The notes under the pieces are model-generated. The model saw only the letters and a list, made by a program, of their open reading frames with translations. It made no database searches and had not been told where the DNA came from. A stretch of DNA of 64,000 nucleotides from Cymbidium sinense (lineage: Eukaryota > Streptophyta > Magnoliopsida > Asparagales > Orchidaceae). Below, one piece after another: positions 34,101 through 42,846 of this stretch. Both the position numbers and the translations under genes were made by a program. The stretch spans positions 152,855,009-152,919,008 of the forward strand of contig CM038216.1 of assembly GCA_021442155.1 (NCBI GenBank), read 5' to 3'. The number at the start of each line of letters is the position of its first letter. Position 1 is the stretch's first letter.

Positions 34101-36081
34101 ATAAACAAGAAATAATGGGATGGTAAGAAATTGATGACCAAGTGTACTAGATATGTGTTGCATCACTGAGATATGTCTTGAAGCTGATTCAAAACTAATG
34201 ATGGATGAGAACGGACAATTTGGTATCCTTAAATGTCCAATTGCTCAAGTTTCTTAGAGTAGTCCAATACAGGCTTAATGGCCCTTCATACTTGTTTGTT
34301 TTGTAGGCCGTGTGAATTCCACAGAAATTTGCATCCTTTGGTTTAAATGTGTAGATAGAACTATTGCTTGCATGCTATCATTACAGCTTACATAGCAGAC
34401 ATTTTCCAAAGCTGCTTTGTTATGTTACATGAAGGAACTCAGCACATGTGCTAAGTTTTTACAAAATTATAAAGAGATGCCATGATGATCCATGGACAAA
34501 AAATGTGAAAATGTTAAGTGGAATCAATATCTAAAATAAGTAGTGTTTTAATGGGAATTATTTTTATCACTGACTTGTTTATTACATGTAGGTGCGAAAA
34601 ATTTGCCAAACCATTGCCTTTTTGTCACCTGCAATTTGCATGACGTTTTCGTCTGTGGATCTTGGGCTGCCTCCTTGGGAAGTTGTTGGAGTTCTTGCTA
34701 GTGGTTTAGCACTATCAAGCTTTGCGTTATCAGGTGAACTTTGATCTACTTTATGATTTCTTATTTGTCATCAGTTTCTCTAGGTCTTATCTGTCATCTG
34801 TTTTTTCAATGTTCTTAAATACATTTGTTGTCTCTTCAGGACTTTATTGCACCCATCAAGACATTTCTCCTGAATATGCTAGCATTCTTTTGGTATGTCT
34901 TGCCACAAATCATTCCATAACTATAACCTTTCGTGTTGGAAATAACCTTCTACGTAAAATTCATTTTTTCTTCCAACAAAGTTCATTGTTATTGGTAAGT
35001 TATAACTGCAAATGAGGATGGCACAGTAATATCATTCGCTCATATGGATTTGACCTATTGCATTCATAAATTTCATCTATTTCTAAACAGTACTACAATA
35101 CATAAATTTCTAAATCCAGTTACAAGCTCATTGTGTATGAAAATTTTCATGTTAAGTTTTGGGAATGAGCAGTGCTACATTTTTCATGTTTCAGCTTTTG
35201 ATTGAGTGTACTGATAACTTAATCAATACCCTATCACTGCCATGGCTATGTTGTCTACAACAATTTTCCGTCTTTTGTTAATTCTAATCTACTTACATGT
35301 CGATGCAATTTATGGGACAAAGCAAGAGTTTTCTAAATGGATTTATCTATCTCATAAGAGACCTTATGTCAAAAATATTTGTTAAGTTTTAAGAGGAAGA
35401 ATAAATTCTCTTGAACCATAAATTTGTTGACGCGGAGTTAAAAGATCTATTTAATTGCTGTAGGAAGCGAAGTACTGCTGTGTTAGCAGGATTTCCATAT
35501 GCTTGTAGGCCTTTTTAAAAATAAGATTAGTTACTTTACATGATAGAAAAGGCTGAGTAGAAATGCAACTTGCAATAATAGCAGTTGCAACTAAACCACC
35601 ATACAAAGATATGATGTGATGCCGATTTAAATGCTAGCTTTTGGTCAATGAAACATTTTCTTTTGGAATGCCCTATTGTGCTTTTTTTTTATTTAATTAA
35701 TTTCCGCTTTAAACGCCATTGCATGTACCATACATTATTTGCATAACTATATTATTCATGTAATTGAACTTATTTTCCTCATTTATTACACTTAATTAAA
35801 ATCAGGGTATTACAAACACAGTAGGGGCCGTACCTGGAATTGTTGGTGTTTCGCTCACAGGCTATCTTCTTGATTTAACTCATTCTTGGGGTGTAAGTCT
35901 TCCAAATTTGATTTCTTGTTTCTTTTATCCTGGTCCCATTCTATACACGTTTTTATCACATTAACCCTTACAATAACCTCATTTTCAGCTATCACTATTT
36001 GCACCTTCTATATTCTTCTATGTGACTGGCACAGTTGTATGGTTATTATTTGCCAGTAGCAAACCTCAAAACTTTACCTAG
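241..36081 (+). CDS. PHT4: PHT4/ANTR-family plastid anion (phosphate) transporter, 3' part of gene, ten exons
   Basis: Major-facilitator-superfamily transporter of the plant PHT4 (ANTR) group. Characterised members move inorganic phosphate or other anions across plastid or Golgi membranes, driven by H+ or Na+. Ten exons join in frame: 241-321, 534-592, 10773-10876, 11432-11547, 13439-13475, 29881-29976, 34592-34733, 34840-34892, 35806-35892 and 35989-36081. All nine introns are GT-AG, and the phases agree at every junction. The joined sequence gives 288 complete residues and the TAG at 36079. It covers roughly the second half of a 12-helix protein: the end of the N-terminal bundle, a hydrophilic central loop (exon 3) and the C-terminal helices. 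Family hallmarks are WLPTYF, ISPEYASILLGITN and GAVPGIVG. The start codon, plastid transit peptide and first helices lie upstream of the window. There are no internal stops, so it is probably functional. It most resembles the PHT4;3/PHT4;5 type, but I cannot fix the member. Confidence 0.93.
534..592 (+). CDS. PHT4: PHT4 exon b
   Basis: Follows a 212-bp intron and ends before GTAAGT. Its first base completes the Trp codon. It encodes a short segment ending EEAQLPLDANYY, the start of the hydrophilic central loop. The acceptor (TCAATCGAG) lacks a strong pyrimidine tract, so it was chosen by phase continuity. Confidence 0.8.
822..1140 (-). mobile_element. RTE-type LINE 3' end, 5'-truncated, copy 1
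   Basis: Read on the minus strand, about 1,105-1,030 encodes D-K-I-stop-E-S-H-F-RWFGHIKCRP, the decayed form of the (R)WFGHV-x-RRP block near the C terminus of RTE-clade reverse transcriptases. After about 200 bp of degenerate coding sequence it ends with HVADP-like codons, a CCCCAT...GGGAAAAAAGC segment and a (TTG)n tail at 822-840. Only the last few hundred bases of the element remain. The same tail is shared by Au-type plant SINEs, but the protein remnant favours a LINE. It lies antisense in intron 2. Confidence 0.75.
3178..3640. repeat. AT-rich low-complexity DNA dominated by TAA/AAT
   Basis: About 460 bp made almost wholly of imperfect AAT/ATA/TAA triplets, with hardly any G or C. It is consistent with an eroded (TAA)n microsatellite. 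No reading frame. Confidence 0.8.
4300..4440 (-). mobile_element. RTE-type LINE 3' end, copy 2
   Basis: The minus strand encodes RRRIQVVDPT and stop codons, matching the RTE terminal RRRIHVADPT block, followed by a (TTG)n-rich tail at about 4,300-4,328. It shares a near-identical stretch (AAATTCTCATTTAATTCTAAT) with copy 1 at about 907, which shows that the two copies belong to one family. Confidence 0.75.
4588..4670 (-). mobile_element. RTE-type LINE 3' end, copy 3 (fragment)
   Basis: Short fragment; the minus strand reads K-K-R-I-H-V-A-N-L-T, close to the RTE C-terminal RRIHVADPT, followed by an AAGCTTTTTG end without a long TTG tail. It lies about 150 bp from copy 2 in the same orientation, so the two may derive from nested or tandem insertions. 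Confidence 0.6.
5660..6350. repeat. Minisatellite built on a GGGATGTAAGTCCAA core
   Basis: The core (A/T)TTCCAAAGGGATGTAAGT and variants recur at least 14 times, near 5675, 5712, 5746, 5806, 5853, 5912, 5948, 6007, 6062, 6100, 6136, 6199, 6258 and 6320. Spacing alternates roughly between 36-40 and 50-63 bp. Spacers also recur (CCAAATTGGCATT, GCATGTCTGCAATG). Copies decay toward the right end. Non-coding, inside intron 2. Confidence 0.88.
7690..7960. repeat. Polypyrimidine tract followed by polypurine tract
   Basis: About 7,690-7,815 is almost pure C/T and about 7,845-7,960 almost pure A/G on the same strand. The two halves are loosely complementary, so the stretch could fold back, but pairing is imperfect. 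Long frames across it are compositional artefacts. Confidence 0.55.
10773..10876 (+). CDS. PHT4: PHT4 exon c, central loop
   Basis: Joins exon b in phase across a 10.2-kb intron. It encodes a polar segment with SRERPMDVVGHFL and a Ser/Glu-rich tail ending NSLQ, then GTATGT. This is the cytosolic or stromal loop between the two six-helix bundles, the least conserved part of the family. Confidence 0.82.
11432..11547 (+). CDS. PHT4: PHT4 exon d
   Basis: Acceptor GAAAATAG, donor GTATGC. It encodes DVPWKAFFKSQAVWAMVYAH followed by a helix with SWGHYTCLSWLPTYF. The W-L-P-T-Y-F signature is typical of plant PHT4 proteins. Confidence 0.93.
13057..13153. repeat. Compound (AC)n(AT)n microsatellite
   Basis: A short ACACAC run passes into about 84 bp of uninterrupted TA dinucleotides. 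It sits in intron 4, about 290 bp upstream of exon e. Likely length-polymorphic. Confidence 0.97.
13439..13475 (+). CDS. PHT4: PHT4 exon e, 37-nt micro-exon
   Basis: Small exon between AATGCAG and GTAAGT. It completes a split Ser codon and encodes EELGLNLTEAAW. The 16.4-kb intron that follows is the largest in the gene. Confidence 0.9.
14536..15215 (+). pseudogene. LINE ORF2 endonuclease domain remnant
   Basis: Spread over three frames. The start resembles the L1 endonuclease opening (INVFHSALNCRG, compare N-x-L-S-W-N-C-R-G). GDFNQIQSDKKGG begins at 14,925, then RLDRILIN near 15,092, and HLPRIASDHAPLLL near 15,156-15,190. The GDFN and SDH blocks contain catalytic residues of this nuclease, which nicks target DNA. 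Frameshifts separate all blocks. Confidence 0.85.
15661..16920 (+). pseudogene. LINE ORF2 reverse transcriptase domain remnant
   Basis: The longest intact stretch encodes W-K-E-T-L-I-V-L-I-P-K, then KFRPISLCQTIYKVVAKILV and SDEQGAFVPERNI, the classic non-LTR RT finger and palm region. KVDMEQAYDKM follows near 16,170 in another frame. LLYVDDILIT, with the catalytic YVDD intact at 16,457-16,468, lies in a further frame. A thumb-like segment with LSYAGRATLISSAL follows near 16,735. Frameshifts and stops interrupt it at several points. Confidence 0.9.
17862..18110 (+). pseudogene. LINE C-terminal RNase H domain remnant
   Basis: WLKVNVDGT at 17,862 is the start of the RNase H fold found at the C terminus of many plant L1 elements. 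A frameshift leads to AGIGVVFVDG. A later RGDNISVVN, about 18,063-18,090, matches the E-x-D-S-x-x-V/L-V block. It would degrade the RNA strand during cDNA synthesis; it is now broken. Confidence 0.7.
19085..19330. repeat. Direct repeat of about 172 bp, two degenerate units
   Basis: AACGACCTCC followed by a TCG(C/T)GAAAT(T/C)GAT(T/C)GCGCC(A/G)TTG block occurs at 19,089 and again at 19,261. The units are diverged but clearly related, inside the GC-rich block. Confidence 0.75.
20731..20746. repeat. Perfect 16-bp palindrome
   Basis: GGGATCTTAAGATCCC equals its own reverse complement. Directly after it, CCCGAC and GTCGGG are separated by 11 bases, forming a second small inverted repeat (about 20,745-20,767). 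Confidence 0.9.
21835..22000. repeat. Tandem duplication, about 62-bp unit
   Basis: TCCGGTGAAG followed by GTTCTTTCATATG and TATGTATGCT recurs at about 21,877 and 21,939. A partial earlier unit (TGCTATGGTTGGTT) lies near 21,810. Confidence 0.8.
23545..23810. repeat. Minisatellite with about 40-bp units (TTATTCCAACGCG core)
   Basis: Seven degenerate units start near 23,548, 23,580, 23,621, 23,647, 23,686, 23,720 and 23,762. Each has an ATAAG-type start, CTGCTCA and (G)TTCCAACGC. The last two are best conserved. CG dinucleotides are frequent, unlike in the surrounding DNA. Confidence 0.82.
24165..24480. repeat. Degenerate tandem repeat (AATGACAAAGA ... CATATGATAT)
   Basis: Units of roughly 60-90 bp combine a (A/G)AATGACAAAGA motif, CTTACATGCATGT-like sequence and GTCATATGA(T/C)AT. 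Starts lie near 24,170, 24,235, 24,322, 24,378 and 24,445. Unit boundaries are approximate. Confidence 0.65.
24480..24810. repeat. Degenerate tandem repeat (ATACTTGAT ... ATCTTATAGA)
   Basis: Imperfect units share (A/T)ACTTGAT(C/T), TGATAAA/GACAAAT, AAAAGGTCAA or AAGAGTCAA, and CTTATAGA. They follow the previous array without a gap. Strongly eroded. Confidence 0.5.
24850..26170. repeat. Long-period repeat with GGTTTGGTCTTCGGACCGGG core
   Basis: The core and a following GGGTTAACAAAACCTAAA recur near 25,050, 25,314, 25,568, 25,729 and 25,935, with decay in the third and fourth. A second shared block (TTGTATGTATGTTGAAGTAT) occurs near 24,957, 25,468 and 25,858. A third (TTCAAG..GAAGAAAAGT) occurs near 25,178 and 26,068. 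Period varies from about 160 to 260 bp, so deletions within units are likely. Confidence 0.82.
29881..29976 (+). CDS. PHT4: PHT4 exon f
   Basis: Phase 0 on both sides; acceptor TTCATTGCAG, donor GTAAGG. It encodes VSILPPLGSILVTSIA and ends in NGVENTI. This is a helix plus loop of the C-terminal bundle. Confidence 0.93.
29977..34591 (+). other. Intron 6 of the PHT4 gene (4.6 kb)
   Basis: GTAAGG...ACATGTAG. AT-rich, with GA-rich patches (31,950-32,265, including a short (AG)n run near 32,245, and 33,265-33,435). It holds one probable MITE at 32,449-32,857. No coding sequence recognised in 29,977-31,900 or 33,440-34,590. Confidence 0.8.
32449..32857. mobile_element. Probable MITE with imperfect terminal inverted repeats
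   Basis: The left end TTAAGGGGTTTTTTTGGTTTA is matched by the reverse complement of the right end, TAGTAAACTAAATGACCCCT. The GGGGT start and the short non-coding body fit a hAT- or related MITE. I did not find a clear target duplication. Confidence 0.5.
34592..34733 (+). CDS. PHT4: PHT4 exon g
   Basis: Acceptor TTACATGTAG, donor GTGAAC. It encodes VRKICQTIAFLSPAI, a short VDLGLPPWEVVG linker and a second helix. VRK-I-Q-T-I is a family-typical start of a C-terminal-bundle helix. Confidence 0.94.
34840..34892 (+). CDS. PHT4: PHT4 exon h
   Basis: Acceptor TCTCTTCAG, donor GTATGT; the preceding intron is only 106 bp. It encodes LYCTHQDISPEYASILL. The D-I-(S/A)-P-x-Y-A motif is a strong PHT4/SLC17-type signature. 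Confidence 0.95.
35806..35892 (+). CDS. PHT4: PHT4 exon i
   Basis: Acceptor AAAATCAG, donor GTAAGT, phase 0 on both sides. It encodes GITNTVGAVPGIVGVSLTGY and a short LLDLTHSWG tail. The Gly-rich helix is characteristic of the penultimate helices of this family. Confidence 0.95.
35989..36081 (+). CDS. PHT4: PHT4 last exon with stop codon
   Basis: Follows a 96-bp intron (acceptor ATTTTCAG). It encodes the last helix, LSLFAPSIFFYVTGTVVWLL, then FASSKPQNFT and TAG at 36079-36081. The C-terminal tail is short, as expected for the family. Confidence 0.95.
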   Translation, partial: LSLFAPSIFFYVTGTVVWLLFASSKPQNFT

Positions 36082-36440
36082 AATGATTCACTGCTCATTA
36101 AATAGCTTCGGTGGTTGAGTTCAAGATTTCATACTGGGTTATTCAGACAGGAGAGGTTTTAGTTGAACGAGCGCACATTGTTGCTTCCTTGGTTATGTTC
36201 ATGAGAAATGGAAGGTAAAGACCAGAATTATACATGAATCTGCAGTGTAAAGTTATAGGTAGATATATATAGTATTTTTGCATGTTACATGTAATGCATT
36301 ATATGTTAAGGCTGTATAGTTCAATGGAGAATTTTGTTCAGATTCTTTTTGTACTAAAATCACTATTGATTTCATCCCAGCCAGTGTTATTTTTTTCGGC
36401 CAGGTTGAAGGTAACTAAGTATTTTTCCATTAAAAAAGTA
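36082..36440 (+). other. Probable 3' untranslated region of the PHT4 gene
   Basis: Sequence directly after the stop is less AT-extreme than what follows and carries no coding signal. The exact polyadenylation site cannot be fixed; several AT-rich candidates lie between about 36,260 and 36,440. The extent is inferred. Confidence 0.4.
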
Positions 36441-38290
36441 TTAACAAGGATTGTTTACGTGCATGCGGCATAATCCTTTTGTATTTACATATCCAATATC
36501 TAAAATTTAATTATTTATTTATATAATATTTTAGAGTGTGTATTAAGAAAAAATAATATCAGTGATACTTTTAATTTGACGTTATAAATTTGAGTGTTAC
36601 ATAAATAAATATATAAAAATTATATGATGTGTCTAAATCCCTTGATTAATGAAAGAATTGTAAATAAAAACGTAAATACAGCATTATAGTGAAGTTTTTA
36701 ATGGCCCTGACATTCATTTCTTTTTGTCACCATTGACTTGCATTTAGTTCTTGACCTGATGCTGCCTTCCTATGTGAGAGCTCTATAGGCTGTGCTATTT
36801 TTTTTTCTTTTGTTAATACTTTTAGATTAGAATTTAAACTCATATATATATATATTGAGGATTTATTTTCTCATCTTTTGACAAGAATTGTAAGTTAAAG
36901 GCTAAGAAGATAACCTTTCGTCATAATTTTGATCTCGATCTTCTCATTCCTCAATGATGATTTCTAATAGTAGGTTTTTTAATTTATTTATATATGTATT
37001 GTGAGTATGAATTTGTTATTAAATTGATTTAAATGAATAATAATAATGTGTAGCTTTCAATGAGGCAAAGTGCTGATTTTGTTGGATTTTAAATGATTGT
37101 AGGTATAGAAGTAGGAGAGGGTAGAAGTAATGGTAGTATTCATTACATAAACCATCAAAGTGCCTTAGAAAGGGCAGTTAACACGAGTCACTTGTTGATG
37201 CAAGGTAGTTGAAAGGTGTTACTATAGTCGTCGAGTAGGCTAATTAGTGTGCAAGTCATCTTAGTTTAATGATTGAGAATTTGTAATCAATCAAAAGGTT
37301 TTAAATTTAAGTCTTTGCACATGAGTTATGTGTGAGTTTGTGATTAAATTTTCGCCATGTGAAACTGCTGTAATCTTAAGAGAGCAATTTAAATTGTTTT
37401 GTAAAAGTAAGAAAATGATCCGTTAGTAAAAATAAAGAAGAGTGTTGTGCAATCAGAAAATTTTTTGATTTAATATATTCATCTCCTTAAGAATTCTAAA
37501 GTGCCAAAACTCTTCTTTTGGTTTTTTTTAGTTTTTTATGTTTTATATAATTACAATATCATCTCTCTTGCTTTATCTCCCCTCAAAAAATCCCTAGGGT
37601 AGTTTTTCTCCATCAAAAGTAATAGAGCTAGTAATGATTTAGGTAAATTTCAATGATGGCTCCTCAAATCTTATGTTTTTCTGTCATATAAGCTATAGAG
37701 AAAAGTTTGAAGATTAATTGTATTTTGAAACATCCTATGGTAATTTTACCATCTTGTTTATTTTAAGAGCAAAGCTAATGCTTATTCTTTTGATTATTGT
37801 TTCTTACTATTATTTTTAATTAATGTATATTTTTCATAAAAAATTATGTAATTCTTTCACTGGTTATGGCATAAAGTCATAGAATATTGTCAACTTGAAT
37901 GAATACTTTCAAACCATCTACAACGTGACTTGCATGTAATCAATTGAATGGATGAGACATTTTCCAATCATATTAGTAACTATGATAATTCAAAAATAGG
38001 CATCTCTAGTTTTAGGTTATAATCTTCAGTATAAAGCTTAGTAATAGATAACCCTACTTTAAGCTTCTTAACCTTGAATTATTATTAATTTAATTAATTT
38101 TATAAAATTTGCTACAATAACATATAGTATTCTTTATATTATCTTTTCACCTTTGTTGTAAAGATCGAACACCATTATTTTTGACAACGTCAAGAATGCT
38201 AATTTAATTCATATCTTACAAGCATTAATTAGCATTTGCATTTGCATTTTTTACTTTGAAAAGCATGACTAAAGAAAACAATACACAAAA
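36440..38290. other. Intergenic AT-rich DNA
   Basis: No frame with protein-like character, no RNA gene and no tandem array seen. A short (TA)n run lies near 36,842. Confidence 0.5.
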
Positions 38291-38291
38291 T

Positions 38292-38578
38292 TAGGGTTTG
38301 TTTGGAGATAGCTGTAGATTTTCGAAAAGTTAGTTATAAAGCTGTTGTGGAGAAAATAGTTTTTTTGAAAAGATTGTATGTGTTCTAAATATTTTTCTCA
38401 AAAAAATTCAAAAAACAAAGATTCGACAATACTCTAACATCTGGTTCAAAATAGTTTTTTCACAACAAAATTTTCTGAAAAACAGCCAGAAAGTTAGTAG
38501 CCAAACGAATTTATTTTGGCTTTCTAACTGCTTTTTAAAAAAATAAAACAGTGAGAAAGCTGTCTCAAATATACCTTT
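38292..38578. mobile_element. hAT-like MITE
   Basis: The left end TAGGGTTTGTTTGGAGA and the right end TCTCAAATATACCTTTA are imperfect inverted repeats, with the GTTTGG terminus typical of plant hAT MITEs. The body has GTTATAAAGCTGTTGTGGAG...AAAATAGTTTTTTTGAAAAG, shared with the element at 40,121. No protein. Target duplication not clear. Confidence 0.6.
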
Positions 38579-39910
38579 ATTTAAGATAAATATTCAAATT
38601 TTTAGTTTAAGCACATTAAAGAACCTGGAAGTCCCAACTATTGCACTTGACCTTTCATCTTCATGAATTTTAGTTGGCAAGTTGGTTGGAGGCAATTTAA
38701 AATTTTCTAAGTAGGTATTAATTTGTAAAAGCAACCATTTTTTTCCGTTGAAGTAAATAATACATTGTGCACACTTTTCTTCTAAACATGAATGCTTCTT
38801 TTTTTGCATCACTTAGTATTTTTTTATATAATTCTCAGTAGCATTATGTTTTTAAAATAGAGAATCAAACTTGAACAGAAGAAGTAAATAGAAAGGAAAG
38901 GAAGATAAATGTAAATATTTCAGAACTAGCAAAAATTTGTTTTGTTAATGATTATTTAATAAATTTGCATATAAGCATTCTTATACTAACTAATTTTCAC
39001 ACCTTATCAAAAATAAACCACAACTTCTTCCTCATAAGCCTTATAATATGTTTGTAGTTCGCCTGCTACTTTTTGGCTAAGTAAACTGATTGATGCATAG
39101 GTATTTTATTAATTTTTTAGAACAGTTTTTTTTGTTGTTGCAATATTGCTGTTACCTTGGATATGTGTCTCTCAGAGTCAGGTAGGGAACTTGATTGGAA
39201 TTTCTAATGGATTTTATTCGTACAAGTGTTAAATTTTTTACTCTTTAAATTCTTCCAAGCAGGTGTGAGATTTGGTCGGAGCTCGTTTGAGCCAAAATAT
39301 AAGATAGAATCCTGCATGTAAATTCTATTTGTACCATTTCTCGGATATTTTCTTAGCAATTCTTCTTTTCTATTAAATAAGCTTCCTGGACATAAAATTA
39401 CTACATATATGATTTTTGGTAACCACAATAACTTTTATTTCTTAGATCTTCTTAAGTAGATGTTAAGTTTTCTTGAGAGCATCGATTTTCTATCGCTTGA
39501 TAGGCTTAGACTTGTTTTATGTTGCATGAATGGAATCATAAATCTCCACATAGAAATCAAAGATATTACCCTTACCCAAGTGATTGGTGGTGATAATACT
39601 ACTCAGCCAAATAGATAGTGGTAATGGAATGTTTTTAGTTGTGGCCAATCATCAAAGGTTTATTATATAAATTGTTTTAGATAAAAATGTCAAATTAGTA
39701 GAATTTGTATTTATAGTAATTATGCTTATTAAATATATTTGAATATGTCTAGTCCATATTTGGATTTTGTTGCTTATGTTTAGTTTTTTTCCCTTTTTTA
39801 AACAACTATGTTTTCATTCATTGTTTTGGGACACCAATATTTTCAGTTGTTATCCAAATAAGCCTAAGTGATTGTTTCAATTGATTATATTAATTTTGTT
39901 AGTTAAGGAT

Positions 39911-40660
39911 AGTTCATCGTACTAAAGAGTTTCTTTTTCCTTAAAAAGGATGCCTCGGAGAGACTTAGCCCTAATTAGTGGTGGTAGTTGGAGAGGATGC
40001 CACTAAGATACTTAGTCTTAATCTAACTACCCTATTTAAACTAGAAAAAGATGCCACTGAAGGACTTATTAGTCTTAATCTAGCCGAACTAGAGGGATAA
40101 AATGCCACTAAGAGACTTAGGGTCGGTTTTTGGTAGCTGTGACTTTTTAAAAAGCTGGTTGTAAAACTATTGTGGGGAAAATAATTTTTTAAAAAATTGT
40201 TGTGGGTGTTACAAATATTTTCTTTTTTGAAAGGTTGTTAGTACAATGAAGCTATGGTTACTTTCTGAAAAGTTGTCCCAAACACACCATTAGTCATAAC
40301 CGCATTGTACTAAAGAGTTCCTTTTTTCTCCCAAAAGGGATGCCACTATGAGACTTAATCCTAACAAATGGTGCTAGTTGGAGAGGATGCCAGTGGAGAC
40401 TTAGTCTTGTCTAACAATACTAGAGAGATAGAATGCTAATGAAGGACTTAGTTTGAACTTCATTGTACTAACAATTTCCTTTTTTTTTTTTTTTCTAGAA
40501 ATGATGCCACTAGGGACTTAGTCCTAATTAGCAGTAGTAGTTAGAGAGGATGCCCATGGGGGACTTCATCCTAACCTCATCGTAATAAAGTTTTTATTTT
40601 CCTTTTTATTTTCCTAGATAGGATGTCGTTAGGGGACATAGAACTTACTAGTAAGAGAGA
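39911..40660. repeat. Tandem repeat in the 3' region of the Ty3/gypsy relic (GGATGCCACTAAGAGACTTAG core)
   Basis: About nine degenerate copies of a GATGCCACTA(A/G)GAGACTTAG core, often followed by TCCTAATTAG and GTTGGAGA. A longer unit that includes GTACTAAAGAGTTTC and a T-rich tract repeats near 39,918, 40,302, 40,463 and 40,580. It lies just beyond the integrase end of the minus-strand element, where Tat/Ogre elements are known to carry tandem repeats. A MITE splits it at 40,121-40,288. Confidence 0.82.
40121..40288. mobile_element. hAT-like MITE inserted in the tandem repeat
   Basis: Begins GGTCGGTTTTTGGTAGC and ends CCCAAACACACC. Its body (GTAAAACTATTGTGGGGAAAA) is related to the MITE at 38,292. 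It interrupts a repeat core directly after GAGACTTAG. The terminal repeats are imperfect. Confidence 0.6.
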
Positions 40661-40929
40661 GATATTATAATGATTGATAGGAAATTTTGATTTCAGTTAA
40701 TTTTTACAACAAAGTTGTTGGTTCTTTTGATTATATGTAAGTCTTTTAAAAAGAAAAAATCTTAGAGCTGCATTCCATTTTCAAAATTTTGAATTCAACA
40801 ATAGTTAAAGATCAACACTAGGGTATCATAAAAATAAAATTTTATTGGTAAATACTCATTTTCAAATATAGTAATGTGTAATATTTTTTTAAATAATGCC
40901 CATTAATATGAAGCATGGGATGTTCACAA

Positions 40930-41960
40930 TTACAATCAATTAGTTGGTAAGAACCACCTTCATAAACCTTCTCTACAACAAAATGACCTGCCCAAGTTGG
41001 TTCAAATTTACTTATCTTTTGGCGTGCTAAAACGGGCCTTCAAAGAACCAAGATCAAATCGCCTACTTGAAAAAGTTCTTATAACTGCAGATCAAATCGA
41101 ACTAGTTTATTATGATCTTGAATCATTTTCAATTGATAGAGCTTGAGATCTTGTTAAGCTTCCAAGAGTTTCTCCTCAAGACCTTTCAAGTTCTTATAAT
41201 TGGAGTTCAACATTTTATTTCATTGTGATTTGAATATTGAGGACAATTCTCAAAAAGGGCAACTGTACTTTTAAAGAAAGAACATCTTTATAGCTTTATA
41301 AACTAAAGCAAAAGATGTGGATTGGGTTGTGTTCTATAAGTGGTCTGATAGACCCATAAGACTTCAACTAACTTCTCATGCCATTGACATTTATTTTTAT
41401 CAAGGATTTTTCTTAAAATTGGAACAAGTGTTTTATTGAAAGCTTCAACCAATCCATTTGCCTGATAGTCGATTGTTGAATATCTCCAATAAATATTAAA
41501 TTTTTTAGAAAATTATTTATTTTTATTGATTGAAATGTTGGACCATTATCATATATGATTTGATAGGGTACACCAAATCGATATATGACATGATCTTAAA
41601 AGAAGTGGAGTACGTAGTGTGCTGCTCATTTTGAGAAATAATCAATGACAACTAATATTAAATAGTGACCTTTAGTAGATGGAGGATCAATGGGCCATAT
41701 GATGTTTGTGCCATAACAATCAAAGGGCCATGAGACAACCATGAAATGCAACGCATTGCTAGGTTGATGTAAGGTGACACCATGTACATGACACTGGTGA
41801 CAATGACATGCAACATCCATGTAGTCATTTGATCATCGCCCACCAATAATATCTGAGCCTTTTAATTTTCATTCTCATTTTAAGGCAAGATTGGTGGGTA
41901 CCACACAATTCAACATATATCTCAATCACAATCTTTTGAGCTTCACCTCAATTCAAGCAA
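40930..41960 (-). pseudogene. Integrase domain remnant of the Tat element
   Basis: From high to low coordinates: a degenerate HHCC zinc finger (CGTHQSCLKMR...RYYW, then CHCHQC near 41,800), the core IDYFSKW and IIYDNGPTF, and a clean frame with NGLVEAFNKTLVPILRKI near 41,435, then VYQTTYRTQPNP. The C-terminal block KFEPTWAGHFVVEKVYEGG lies near 40,980-41,020. The second Asp and the Glu of the D,D-35-E triad are kept, but the first is Asn (YGTNIIWPI in place of the usual G-x-D-x-I-G-P). It catalysed cDNA insertion; now inactive. Confidence 0.85.
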
Positions 41961-42229
41961 TGTAGCCACATCTAATCAAACAACCATCGACAAAGCATAT
42001 TATTGATTAAAGTATATGATAATGATTGCTTCATTATTTAATCTGCCAAAGATTTATCTAATGGGAGTTTTCCCTCACATAAATACTTTATGAATAGTTG
42101 CCTCTAATAAGTCCTGTTCATGATTTTCATTGTAGGTGACTATCCTTTCAGTTTTAGTTATATTAGTGTACTCTAAATCTATAAGAGATAGAACTTAGTC
42201 ATTCTAGATTTTTATAGGAATTGGCTCTT

Positions 42230-42485
42230 CTTCTAGCTTTGCTAAAGCATTTAGAATTACTTCCACATAGGACCCCTATGCAAAGTCATGAGATCTGCTT
42301 AAGTAACTTCATAGCATATTTATAATAGGTATTAAGTTTCAGATTCAAAATTTGTAGATTCCTCCCACTTGATTGATCACTAATTGGGAATCTCCAATCA
42401 TTTTTATTTTCTTTATCTCCATTAGATTTGTTAATTCCAAACTAGTTATTAGAGCTTTGTACTTAGCTTCATTTTTTTGTACATG
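42230..42485 (-). pseudogene. Second (archaeal-type) RNase H remnant
   Basis: The minus strand reads NEAKYKALITSLELTNLMEI and then KMIGDSQLVINQVGGIYKF, followed by a stop. N-E-A-E-Y-x-A-L and G-D-S-x-L-V are the conserved blocks of the additional RNase H of Tat elements. The final D-A-L-A block survives as LNALAKLE near 42,245. The Glu and Asp active-site positions are retained in the visible blocks. Confidence 0.82.
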
Positions 42486-42846
42486 GCTCAAATAGGTGGT
42501 AGGAATATTGCATCATTCTTTTATCTAGAGTTATGAAAACTAGACCAATTTAGACTTTCCTTGGGATGGTAGAGTTCATTTCACTGCCCTTTCTTGAAGA
42601 TATTATGTCATACCAATAGAGCTCTTAGGTAGCATCATTATGTATCTCTAAACTCTTGATTTGTTCATTAGGAAGATTATCATTTAAGGGAGATCTTTTA
42701 GGAAGCATATGTGTTGCTAAAAATACAATGACCCTTTACAACACATAATGGGATGAAGATTGTTTAAATTGTAGTAGAATCATAGGCCATCGAGCTAAAC
42801 ATCCAAACAACATTAGAATGTTGATAAGATATTGCAACAGATTGAT

